Below, one piece after another: positions 57,111-64,000 of a DNA stretch of 64,000 nt. A model generated the notes under the pieces. That model searched no databases and was not told the origin of the DNA. It worked only from the letters and a program-made list of their open reading frames with translations. Location: assembly GCA_963726785.1 (NCBI GenBank), contig CAVSDJ010000007.1, positions 2,046,001 through 2,110,000 of the forward strand, read 5' to 3'. The position numbers and the translations under genes were made by a program. Numbering within the stretch: position 1 is the first letter of the stretch; each line of letters starts with the position of its first letter. This DNA comes from DATEKX01 sp963726785 (lineage in GTDB: Bacteria; Acidobacteriota; Blastocatellia; UBA7656).

Positions 57111-58682
57111 ATGGGAAGCTTCAGACCGCGAACTATGACTGAGTATCTGCTCATACTCTGGCGCAGAAAATTGTTGTTTACTCTGGTAGTGCTGGCTATG
57201 TTGATTGCAACATACGTAGCCATCTCCAGAATTCCTAACGTTTATCAATCAAGCGCATCTGTGGTTGTTGCTGGCAAGCAGGAAGATCGCAGCGCGATAG
57301 CTTCACGCGTGACTACTATCACAGAAAAGTTGACCAGCCGCACGTATCTAGAGCCGCTGATCGAGCGCCACAATCTTTATCCGAATGAAATGGGCAGGGG
57401 CGCGATTGAAGCCGCCGTCGGGCGCATGCGTAGAGATATAAAGATTGACGCGAAGTACAGAGGCGATAATCCTGAAATGCTCACAATTGCATTTCGAAAC
57501 ACTGATCCGGCGGTCGCAAAAGAAGTTGCTACGGACCTTGTTGCGAAATTCAGCAATATGAATGAGGCGATGGAGCAAGAGATTGCTGATCAAGGCGAGA
57601 AGATCGCATCCGAGCTTGCAGAGATAGAGGGTCGGATGAGTCAACTCGGACAGCGAAGCGCAATCTCAGCCGCTCGCGGTCGCGCCGCAGGTATGATGCG
57701 AGGAGATTTCAACACCACTCGCGCTCAACGAGCGGCTGCCGAATCATCCATTGAGACGTTGAACGATAGACAATTCGCTTTGCAACGCCAGATCGCCGAA
57801 CAGCAAAGCCAAATCGCCGAGCAGGAAAAGCTCGTCAAATCCGCTCCGCGAGATGTGCGCTCAGGCAGTTCCTACGGCGTGTTGCTCGTTCGCAAGGCCG
57901 AACTCGAAGCTCAGCTCAAGGACTACGCGGCGCAGTACACGGATAAGAATCCGAAGGTAACTCAAACGCAGAATCAGATCGCTGAAATCAACAGGCAAAT
58001 CGCGCAGCTCAGTTCCGGCGGCGAACAAGACGGCGCGGCTCCCGATTCAAGCGAAGCGCGCGAACTTCGCGGACTGCGCCGCGAGCTTGCCAACAAGCAG
58101 ACAGAGCTTGCAATTGTTCAGCGCGAGCTTGAACGAAAACAAAAGGTTTTGACCACTACGCCGAACGTGTCTGCTGCGCCAGCAGTAGCCGTATCTGACG
58201 CGCCCATTGCAAACATCGCTACGGAGACCGACACGCAGCGTTTGCGAGATCGCTACACGTCGTTGTTGAGGAAGAAGGATGCGCTTGAGCAAACTCGAAT
58301 GGCGGCAGCAGGTCTTGATCCGGGCATCTTTCAGATAATTGATATGCCTACCCAACCCCAGTCACCATCCGGCCCTGATCGTTTCAAGCTGCAACTGATC
58401 GGGCTTGCCCTGGCACTTGCTTTGGGGTTTGTTGTTGCGGCTGCCGCAGAAGCTCCGCGACTGTTTGAAGTGCGCAATGATCGAGACGTCGAGTATTACC
58501 TCGGCGCTCCTGTTATTGCGCTCATACCTGAATCGTTCACTCCGTTCGAGCGAGGCAGGTCGCGGTCGCTGATGCTCTTACGTCGCATTGGGTTTGTGGT
58601 GATGCTGGTTGCGCTGGTGCCAGGCCTCATTTTTCTTCTCAATCATTTTCGAATTTTTCAGGTTCTCGCGAGCCGTTGGTGA
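57111..58682 (+). CDS. GumC/Wzz-type polysaccharide chain-length or export protein
   Basis: The ATG at 57111 follows AGAGGTGG. 523 residues: a first membrane helix (LLFTLVVLAMLIATYVAISR), a Wzz domain (IPNVYQSSASVVVAGKQ), long periplasmic coiled coils (residues about 155-235, and LRGLRRELANKQTELAIVQR), the pre-helix PxxP-like region QIIDMPTQPQSPSGPDRFKL, a second helix (LQLIGLALALALGFVVAAAA) and an unusual third C-terminal hydrophobic segment (IGFVVMLVALVPGLIFLLNH). The family forms an inner-membrane periplasmic cage setting polymer length and linking polymerase with the outer-membrane channel. The kinase partner is encoded next. The tail after helix two is like that of EPS-locus members. Confidence 0.92.
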   Translation: MGSFRPRTMTEYLLILWRRKLLFTLVVLAMLIATYVAISRIPNVYQSSASVVVAGKQEDRSAIASRVTTITEKLTSRTYLEPLIERHNLYPNEMGRGAIEAAVGRMRRDIKIDAKYRGDNPEMLTIAFRNTDPAVAKEVATDLVAKFSNMNEAMEQEIADQGEKIASELAEIEGRMSQLGQRSAISAARGRAAGMMRGDFNTTRAQRAAAESSIETLNDRQFALQRQIAEQQSQIAEQEKLVKSAPRDVRSGSSYGVLLVRKAELEAQLKDYAAQYTDKNPKVTQTQNQIAEINRQIAQLSSGGEQDGAAPDSSEARELRGLRRELANKQTELAIVQRELERKQKVLTTTPNVSAAPAVAVSDAPIANIATETDTQRLRDRYTSLLRKKDALEQTRMAAAGLDPGIFQIIDMPTQPQSPSGPDRFKLQLIGLALALALGFVVAAAAEAPRLFEVRNDRDVEYYLGAPVIALIPESFTPFERGRSRSLMLLRRIGFVVMLVALVPGLIFLLNHFRIFQVLASRW

Positions 58683-58735
58683 TGTCATACAGGGGCGGGC
58701 GGAAAACTAGAGGCTAATTAATTCTTGGAGAACCA

Positions 58736-59620
58736 ATGGGAAAAGTATTTAAAGCATTAAGCAAATTAGAGAGCGAACGTCCCCAAGGCAATCTGGCGGC
58801 AGCAGTGGTTGCAAGCGAGGATGCGCGCTTGAGAGAGAATGCGGATCAAAATCCTGATGAGTTCGATTTCATTCGCTATTCGCTTGACACGCCTTCGGCA
58901 GAAGAGCTGGAGCGAATGCAAAGGAATGTGAGCGATACGCCGTTCTCTCGCTCCAGGTCAAGCGTGCCTGCGCGCGAGCTTTCGCTGGACGCATCTCGGA
59001 TTGACCCGCACCTTGTTACCTTCTATGACTTTGACCCGCGAGCGGCTGAAGAGTATAGCAAGACGGCCATCACTTTGATTTCGGCTGCGTCAGAGCAACC
59101 TCTCAAGCGGCTGCTTATAACTTCGGCCCAGCACGGCGAGGGCCGAACGTGTGTGATGCTCAACCTGGCTTGCGCGCTCGCGCAGGCAAAGCAGAGAGTT
59201 CTGGTCGTAGATACGGATCTTCACAGTCCATCGCTGCTGCGCCTTCTCGGAGTGGAATCGGAAGTCGGCATCGTAGAAGCGCTCGCGCGCAATCTTCCGC
59301 CAAACGATGCGGCAATAACGATCAAGCCTTATGGATTTACGATCTTGCCACTCAGAGAGAGGGTCGAAAATTCTGCCGAGATACTGGCCTCGCCAGTTTT
59401 TCGGGGTATGCTCAACTCATTTGATTCCGATTACGATTTCATGCTTTTCGATTCATCTCCTTTGCTTGAATCGAATGACACGAACCTGCTCATGAAATTG
59501 ACTAATGCGACTGTGATGGTCATAAGGCCGGGCAAGACCAACGCCGGACATATCAGCAAGGCAATAGCGCCGCTTGCTGAAGACAACATATTCGGCGTGG
59601 TGTTAAACCGGGCCAACTGA
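58736..59620 (+). CDS. BY-kinase-like CpsD/CapB family ATPase
   Basis: The ATG at 58736 follows TTGGAG. 294 residues: a variable N-terminal 120 residues, then a P-loop fold with LLITSAQHGEGRTCVMLNLA, the Walker A', VLVVDTDLHSPSLLRLLGV, and Walker B-like YDFMLFDSSPLLESND. The Walker A lysine is replaced by arginine (GEGRT rather than GEGKT), which may weaken ATP hydrolysis. No tyrosine cluster is seen at the C-terminus, the usual autophosphorylation site of BY-kinases. It follows its GumC/Wzz-type partner by 54 bases and likely modulates the assembly of that cage. Whether it is an active kinase is uncertain. Confidence 0.88.
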   Translation: MGKVFKALSKLESERPQGNLAAAVVASEDARLRENADQNPDEFDFIRYSLDTPSAEELERMQRNVSDTPFSRSRSSVPARELSLDASRIDPHLVTFYDFDPRAAEEYSKTAITLISAASEQPLKRLLITSAQHGEGRTCVMLNLACALAQAKQRVLVVDTDLHSPSLLRLLGVESEVGIVEALARNLPPNDAAITIKPYGFTILPLRERVENSAEILASPVFRGMLNSFDSDYDFMLFDSSPLLESNDTNLLMKLTNATVMVIRPGKTNAGHISKAIAPLAEDNIFGVVLNRAN

Positions 59621-59666
59621 AAGATTAACGACGAATGATTGCAGGCAGGAAAGTTGATAAAGCCTA

Positions 59667-61049
59667 ATGATGTCGAGAAACCGTTCGCGAGCACTGTGCA
59701 TTTTGCTCTTTGAAAGTTTGCTCACCTGTCTGTGCGGGGCAGCCGCTATCTATATTCGTTTCGGTTCTGAGGCCGCCGAGCTTTTAAACAGCGGCTATAT
59801 CTGGCTGAAGATCGGGGCGTTGATGCTCGTCATGCAAGGGGCCTTCTATATTTTCGGCCTTTATGACTTCAGCACGATAAGGCATCGAGCAACACTTTAC
59901 ATGCGCATCTTTCAGGCTACGGGGCTGGCATCAATTGCGCTCGCCGTTATTTTCTATGTCGTCCCGCAGATGCTTCTGGGTCGCGGCGTTTTTCTCGTGA
60001 GCCTGCTGTTGATGCTGAGTGTAATGTTTTGCTGGCGAATACTTGCCAGGTGGCTGCTCGGTCATCCTCGGCTTGCCGAGCGAGTTCTGATACTGGGCAC
60101 AGAGAATGTCGCAATCAATCTGGCGCGCGACATTCTGGAGCGGCCCGAAGTCGGATACAAGATCGTAGGTTTTGTAGGGGATGATCCGATGTTGGTAGGC
60201 AAGAGCCTGATCAATCCATCCGTCATAGGATTAACTTCAGAGTTGGAAGATGTCGTGCGTAGGTATCAGCCCGACAGGATTGTAGTGGCTGTGACGGAGC
60301 GAAGAGGACGCTTGCCGATCAATCCACTGCTCAGGCTGAAACTTCAAGACTCGATAGCGGTCGAAGAATCGGCGTCCTTTTACGAACGGCTGACGGGCAA
60401 AATCAGCACTGAGATGTTGCGGCCAAGCTGGCTGATTTTCTCGAATACCTCGCGGAGGTCGCGCGCATATAATAAGGCGCGCAGGATGGCCGAGGTTTTA
60501 CTTGCGACTCTGGGATTCGTGCTGTCGCTGCCTGTAATGGCGCTGACGGCGATTGCGATCAAACTGGATTCGCGCGGGTCAATCTTCTATACGCAGGAGC
60601 GTATGGGCATTCACAACAAGGTATTCAAGATCATCAAATTCCGCTCTATGCAGTCCGACGCTGAAAAAGACGGGCCGGTGTGGGCAGACGAGTCAGACCC
60701 TCGCGTCACTCGCGTAGGCAGGGTGATACGCAAACTTCGCATTGATGAGTTTCCGCAATTCATCAATGTGATTCGAGGCGATATGAGCTTCATAGGGCCA
60801 AGACCAGAACGCCCTGTTTTCGTAGAACAGCTTGAGCGTGAGATCCCTTACTACACGCAAAGGCATCTGGTGAAACCGGGGCTTACCGGGTGGGCGCAGA
60901 TTCGATATTCCTATGCCGCTTCGCTCGAAGATGCCATCGAAAAATTGCAGTACGATCTTTATTACATCAAGAACCAGTCCCCCGTGCTCGACGCGATCAT
61001 AATTTTTGAGACGGTCAGAATAGTTCTTTTTGGAAGAGGGGCGCGTTGA
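59667..61049 (+). CDS. Exopolysaccharide polyprenyl glycosylphosphotransferase
   Basis: 460 residues. Four or five N-terminal membrane helices, a CoA-binding-like domain (RVLILGTENVAINLARDILE), then the bacterial sugar transferase domain: VFKIIKFRSMQSDAEKDG, DPRVTRVGRVIRKLRIDEFP, GDMSFIGPRPERPVFVEQLE, YYTQRHLVKPGLTGWAQIRY and KLQYDLYYIKNQS. It transfers the first sugar-1-phosphate from a nucleotide sugar to undecaprenyl phosphate at the inner membrane, starting repeat-unit synthesis. The C-terminal features recall the sugar transferases associated with PEP-CTERM/exosortase loci; that detail is recognised from memory and should be checked. The start is ATG 59667. The frame is intact. Confidence 0.93.
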   Translation: MMSRNRSRALCILLFESLLTCLCGAAAIYIRFGSEAAELLNSGYIWLKIGALMLVMQGAFYIFGLYDFSTIRHRATLYMRIFQATGLASIALAVIFYVVPQMLLGRGVFLVSLLLMLSVMFCWRILARWLLGHPRLAERVLILGTENVAINLARDILERPEVGYKIVGFVGDDPMLVGKSLINPSVIGLTSELEDVVRRYQPDRIVVAVTERRGRLPINPLLRLKLQDSIAVEESASFYERLTGKISTEMLRPSWLIFSNTSRRSRAYNKARRMAEVLLATLGFVLSLPVMALTAIAIKLDSRGSIFYTQERMGIHNKVFKIIKFRSMQSDAEKDGPVWADESDPRVTRVGRVIRKLRIDEFPQFINVIRGDMSFIGPRPERPVFVEQLEREIPYYTQRHLVKPGLTGWAQIRYSYAASLEDAIEKLQYDLYYIKNQSPVLDAIIIFETVRIVLFGRGAR

Positions 61050-61090
61050 AGGATAAGTGATTCTTCGCGGCTCCTGACAGCAGGAGGGTT

Positions 61091-61852
61091 ATGACACAGA
61101 GAAGTTTTAGCGCGAAAGTAACAAAGACAACCGGCATTAAATTACTGGTTGTTTTGATGGGAGTAATGTTGGCCGGGAGCGCAAAGGCGCAAACGACGGC
61201 AAACTCCCTTACAGATCAGAAGCCCGCCGCCCAGGCAGACGACACGGACGCGTACTTCAAAACGATCTACAGAGACTTCTACAACACATACAAACTCGGC
61301 CCTGCGGACCTGATTGCAGTGCGCGTGCTCGGGCAGCCCGATTACACGCTGGAGAAAGTCCAGGTGTCGCCCGTCGGGCGAATATACCACCCGCTCGTCG
61401 GAGATGTGGATGTCGCGGGATTGACAATAAATCGCGTCACGGAAAAGCTGACGATTCAACTCGGAGAGTTCATTCGAGAGCCGAAGGTGAGCGTGTCGCT
61501 GATTGAAGCCAACAGCGCAAAGATAGGCGTCCTGGGCGACGTGAATCATCCGGGCATAGTGCTGATGGCAAGACCTATGGCTGTGATGGATGCGATTGCC
61601 GCTTCGGGCGGAGTGTCGGACTTGGGGAGCAAATCAAATGTCACGGTGCTTCGCCAGGTAGGCGACGGAACAATGCGCACAATGAAGGTCAATGTGAAGC
61701 GCATTATGGAAGGCAAGGCCGGCCCTGAGGAGAACGTGATCCTGCAAGCAGGCGACACGGTCATCGTTCATGGAAATTTCAAGAAGACGATTTCAACCAT
61801 AACCTCGCTCGCCGGGTTCGGATCTTTCGTTCGGCTGGTAAGCGGGCATTAG
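61091..61852 (+). CDS. Polysaccharide export protein, Wza-like
   Basis: The ATG at 61091 follows CAGGAGGG. 253 residues: a signal peptide (LLVVLMGVMLAGSAKA), a polysaccharide export domain (YKLGPADLIAVRVLGQPDYT and VSPVGRIYHPLVGDVDVAGL), and an SLBB beta-grasp domain (IGVLGDVNHPGIVLMARPMA, LQAGDTVIVHG). It forms, or contributes to, the outer-membrane channel through which polymer leaves the cell. There is no lipobox cysteine at the cleavage site, unlike classic Wza. It lies 40 bases after the glycosyltransferase gene and 15 bases before the regulator gene, so an operon is likely. Confidence 0.92.
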   Translation: MTQRSFSAKVTKTTGIKLLVVLMGVMLAGSAKAQTTANSLTDQKPAAQADDTDAYFKTIYRDFYNTYKLGPADLIAVRVLGQPDYTLEKVQVSPVGRIYHPLVGDVDVAGLTINRVTEKLTIQLGEFIREPKVSVSLIEANSAKIGVLGDVNHPGIVLMARPMAVMDAIAASGGVSDLGSKSNVTVLRQVGDGTMRTMKVNVKRIMEGKAGPEENVILQAGDTVIVHGNFKKTISTITSLAGFGSFVRLVSGH

Positions 61853-61867
61853 GTGTTAGGAGCTTGC

Positions 61868-62626
61868 ATGTTTGCAGTTGGACAGGAAGTGAGCACGAAA
61901 TACGGGCTTGGGACTGTCGTAGGCGTTGGCACCGTAAATCCGCATGTCCGTGTCCGCCTACATTCAGGCTCGCAGGTATTCATTCTGAATATGTCGCAGA
62001 TCACAATGACTGAAATAAATCACCCGGAGATGTCTACCCAAAATGAGGTGACCGAGTTATCCGAGAATGGTCACAGGCGAAATGGTCGAGGGAGAGATAA
62101 TACGAATAAGGGCGTAACGTCCGTCTCGAATCATTCCAAAGACCGTTGGAGAAGCCAGATGAAAAATACACGGCTGGAAGAGCAGACTCCATTAGCGGTC
62201 TTCGTGCGAGACCGGCTTGCTGAGTTAGGGATGAAGCAATCGGAATTCTGTCGCCTGACGGGATTCGATCAGGGGTTATTATCGAAGATTCAAAGTTCTA
62301 TGATAACTCACCTCAGCCTTGAGACGGCTCTCAGACTCGCAGTGGGACTGTCAGTGCCGCCCGAAGAAATACTTGTCTTGATAGATCGCCCTGATCTTCA
62401 TACCTTGATCACCAAAGCGTATCCGAGCGCGGAAACCCATCTACCCGTAGCGAGCGATGAAGAGATACCGGTGACGGTGCATGAGATTAACCGATTAGCT
62501 CTGCGCGCTTATGGTTTGGGTCGCAGCCTCGCTCCCGCCATCGGCGTTTTATTGCATCTGGCGGCGGGGCGAAGAGAAAGCTCAAATAACCAGAAGCAGA
62601 TAGAAGCCGTTGCTGAAACCGGATAA
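61868..62626 (+). CDS. Fusion of an N-terminal CarD/KOW-like beta domain and an XRE helix-turn-helix
   Basis: The ATG at 61868 follows TAGGAG at 61856-61861. 252 residues. Residues 1-50 (MFAVGQEVSTKYGLGTVVGV and VRVRLHSGSQVFILNMSQI) resemble small beta-barrel domains of CarD/KOW type. A polar linker of about 55 residues follows. Residues 110-185 are an XRE-like helix-turn-helix: PLAVFVRDRLAELGMKQSEF, CRLTGFDQGLLSKIQSS and LETALRLAVGLSVPPEEILV. The C-terminal 65 residues contain a hydrophobic helix (GRSLAPAIGVLLHLAAG). Its position inside the exopolysaccharide operon suggests a local transcription regulator. The N-terminal assignment is weak; the HTH is sound. Confidence 0.75.
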   Translation: MFAVGQEVSTKYGLGTVVGVGTVNPHVRVRLHSGSQVFILNMSQITMTEINHPEMSTQNEVTELSENGHRRNGRGRDNTNKGVTSVSNHSKDRWRSQMKNTRLEEQTPLAVFVRDRLAELGMKQSEFCRLTGFDQGLLSKIQSSMITHLSLETALRLAVGLSVPPEEILVLIDRPDLHTLITKAYPSAETHLPVASDEEIPVTVHEINRLALRAYGLGRSLAPAIGVLLHLAAGRRESSNNQKQIEAVAETG

Positions 62627-62673
62627 GGGATTACTCGACCGCAGAAATCTTCCGAAGCTACAGGTGAGAAACG

Positions 62674-64000
62674 ATGCAGAGCGCGATACGGATCAATCGG
62701 GCAGACGAGCAGGCAGATAAATCGAGCAAGCATAATCTGGCATTCGCCGGTCTGTTCTTCTTTACGCTGTTACTTTACTTGCGGCCCAACGAGACGTTCC
62801 CACAACTGTTTGGCACGTTCCCAATCGTAAAGATCGTTGCAATCATAACGCTTCTGGCATACTGCGCGTCGAAGCTTGGTCTTGCAGAGCGATTGACCAT
62901 CTGGCCGCTCGAACTGAAGATGCTCACGCTTATTACTTTGCTGGGCGTCGCTTTCATTCCCATCGCTTCGTCGCCGAAAGACAGCATTGACGTGCTGACT
63001 GATACTTTTCTCAAGGTTGTTACCATCTTCATTTTGATGATCAACCTGCTGAATACTCGCGAGCGCCTTCGATCTATTATGCGGCTCGTTGTAATTTGCG
63101 GCACGGTGCTGGCCTTGCTCGCCATACTCAGCTACATCGAAGGCAAATTCACTGTGGTGACGAAAGGCGACGAAGGGACTGTTGTCGCGCTGAGAATAAC
63201 GGGGGCAGTGGGCGGCATATTCGGGAACCCGAATGATCTGGCGACAAGCCTCGATTTGCTGATTCCGCTGGCCGTCGCGCTCGCCATGACGCGGCGCGGG
63301 CTGGCGCGGGCAGCTTACTTTGCATGCGCGGTGCTTCTCGGCATCGGCGTTGTGGTTACGTTTTCACGCGGAGGATTTCTAGGCCTTGTCACAGCAGCCG
63401 GGTGGATGTTGTGGAAGATAGGGCGGCGCAATCGCGCGCTGACGGCGTTCTCTTTTATCTTTGTGCTCGGCGTTTTCATGATGGTAATGCCGTCGGGGTA
63501 TTCAAACCGCATCACTTCGATATTCGATAGCTCAAGCGACCCCACAGGGTCATCGCAGGAGCGGCGCGACCTGCTCGAACGCGCCAAAGATGTCGCCTCA
63601 AATCACCTCATCTTCGGAGTAGGCATGGGGAATTATCCAATCTACTCGTTGCACCAACGCAGAGCGCACAACTCTTTTCTCGAAATATCCGCCGAACTCG
63701 GTGTGATGGGGCTGATAGCTTATCTCATAATGATCTTTGCGCCTCTGCGTTCGTTGCGCCGGATAGGGCGCGAGACGAGCCCGCCGCAAAAAACATTCGA
63801 GGCCGCTGGTCACGACGACGACCGACAGGAAACTTATTATTTGAGCGCGGCATTTCAAGCATCGCTTGTGGTCTACTTAATTTGCAGTTGCTTTGGGTCA
63901 ATTCAGTATCTATGGTTCCTTTACTACCCGCTCGCCTATGCTGTCTCGATTAAAAAGATTCACGAAGCGGAATCGCTCGCAGCCGATGAGCTTCCGGCGA
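62674..64000 (+). CDS. O-antigen ligase / polymerase family membrane protein, cut by window end
   Basis: The ATG at 62674 opens a frame that stays open to base 64000, so the C-terminus is missing. About 442 residues are visible, with at least ten hydrophobic helices (for example NLAFAGLFFFTLLLYLRP and IVKIVAIITLLAYCAS). The Wzy_C-type signature lies in the large periplasmic loop and following helix: VVTFSRGGFLGLVTAAGWML, NHLIFGVGMGNYPIYS and HNSFLEISAELGVMGLIAY. Such proteins polymerise or ligate lipid-linked oligosaccharides at the outer face of the inner membrane. In this locus it is the likely repeat-unit polymerase. The start is preceded by AGGTGAGAAACG. Confidence 0.9.
   Translation, partial: MQSAIRINRADEQADKSSKHNLAFAGLFFFTLLLYLRPNETFPQLFGTFPIVKIVAIITLLAYCASKLGLAERLTIWPLELKMLTLITLLGVAFIPIASSPKDSIDVLTDTFLKVVTIFILMINLLNTRERLRSIMRLVVICGTVLALLAILSYIEGKFTVVTKGDEGTVVALRITGAVGGIFGNPNDLATSLDLLIPLAVALAMTRRGLARAAYFACAVLLGIGVVVTFSRGGFLGLVTAAGWMLWKIGRRNRALTAFSFIFVLGVFMMVMPSGYSNRITSIFDSSSDPTGSSQERRDLLERAKDVASNHLIFGVGMGNYPIYSLHQRRAHNSFLEISAELGVMGLIAYLIMIFAPLRSLRRIGRETSPPQKTFEAAGHDDDRQETYYLSAAFQASLVVYLICSCFGSIQYLWFLYYPLAYAVSIKKIHEAESLAADELPA

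Overview
The window looks like a chromosomal segment of an Acidobacteriota member, most likely class Blastocatellia, and probably comes from a metagenome or draft assembly. This placement is inferred from gene content: a VWFA-related protein of the acidobacterial type, two Oar-like TonB-dependent receptors with carboxypeptidase-like regulatory domains, a VPS10/BNR-repeat protein, cytochromes with a domain like the reaction-centre cytochrome subunit, WD40-caspase and HD-GYP proteins. No rRNA, tRNA or CRISPR array was seen.

Layout. 0.1-4.1 kb (minus strand): trmFO, a VWFA-related secreted protein and an M19 dipeptidase. 4.2-12.9 kb (plus): a SnoaL-like protein, a heavily broken TonB receptor, a second TonB receptor with one frameshift, and a TPR lipoprotein-like or secreted protein. 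13-15.9 kb: an HD-GYP response regulator and an S41 protease. 15.9-19.1 kb (minus): the VPS10 protein. 19.4-27.4 kb (plus): a DUF2339 membrane protein, transaldolase, DUF2889, MaoC dehydratase, DUF1003 and a ThDP enzyme. 27.5-28.2 kb (minus): HicBA and a 49-residue basic protein. 28.3-29.7 kb: an M24 aminopeptidase with an in-frame stop.

29.9-50.8 kb is the most striking part: a single-direction redox cluster with 52 CXXCH haem motifs plus one possible CX12CH. It begins with a double cNMP-binding/four-cluster ferredoxin/membrane protein. Next is a single reading unit joining an FHA domain, a membrane helix, seven haem motifs, a second membrane helix, a ferredoxin and a flavoprotein whose C-terminal segment appears circularly permuted to the front. 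Then come a nine-haem cytochrome, a WD40-caspase, two tandem six-haem cytochromes, a 1573-residue cytochrome with a C-terminal propeller-like repeat region, a probable outer-membrane beta-barrel and a fifteen-haem cytochrome. The natural reading is an NAD(P)H- or quinol-linked electron route from cytoplasm to periplasm and possibly through the outer membrane; this function is inferred.

51.1-56.2 kb (minus) is one giant FG-GAP/beta-helix/DUF11/HYR surface protein. 56.4-64 kb (plus) is an exopolysaccharide locus: a small protein with a C-terminal sorting-like tail, a Wzz/GumC-like protein, a BY-kinase-like ATPase, a polyprenyl glycosylphosphotransferase, a Wza-like export protein, an unusual regulator and an O-antigen ligase family protein cut by the window end.

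Two global patterns matter to any user. First, about 28 frameshifts and two in-frame TAG codons interrupt otherwise conserved genes, including trmFO; most are probably sequence errors, at least one in a run of eight G. Second, the intergenic spaces hold at least seven families of inverted-repeat elements. One carries a GxxExxY gene, one also occurs as a gene-less copy, and one appears to have supplied the signal peptide of a secreted protein.
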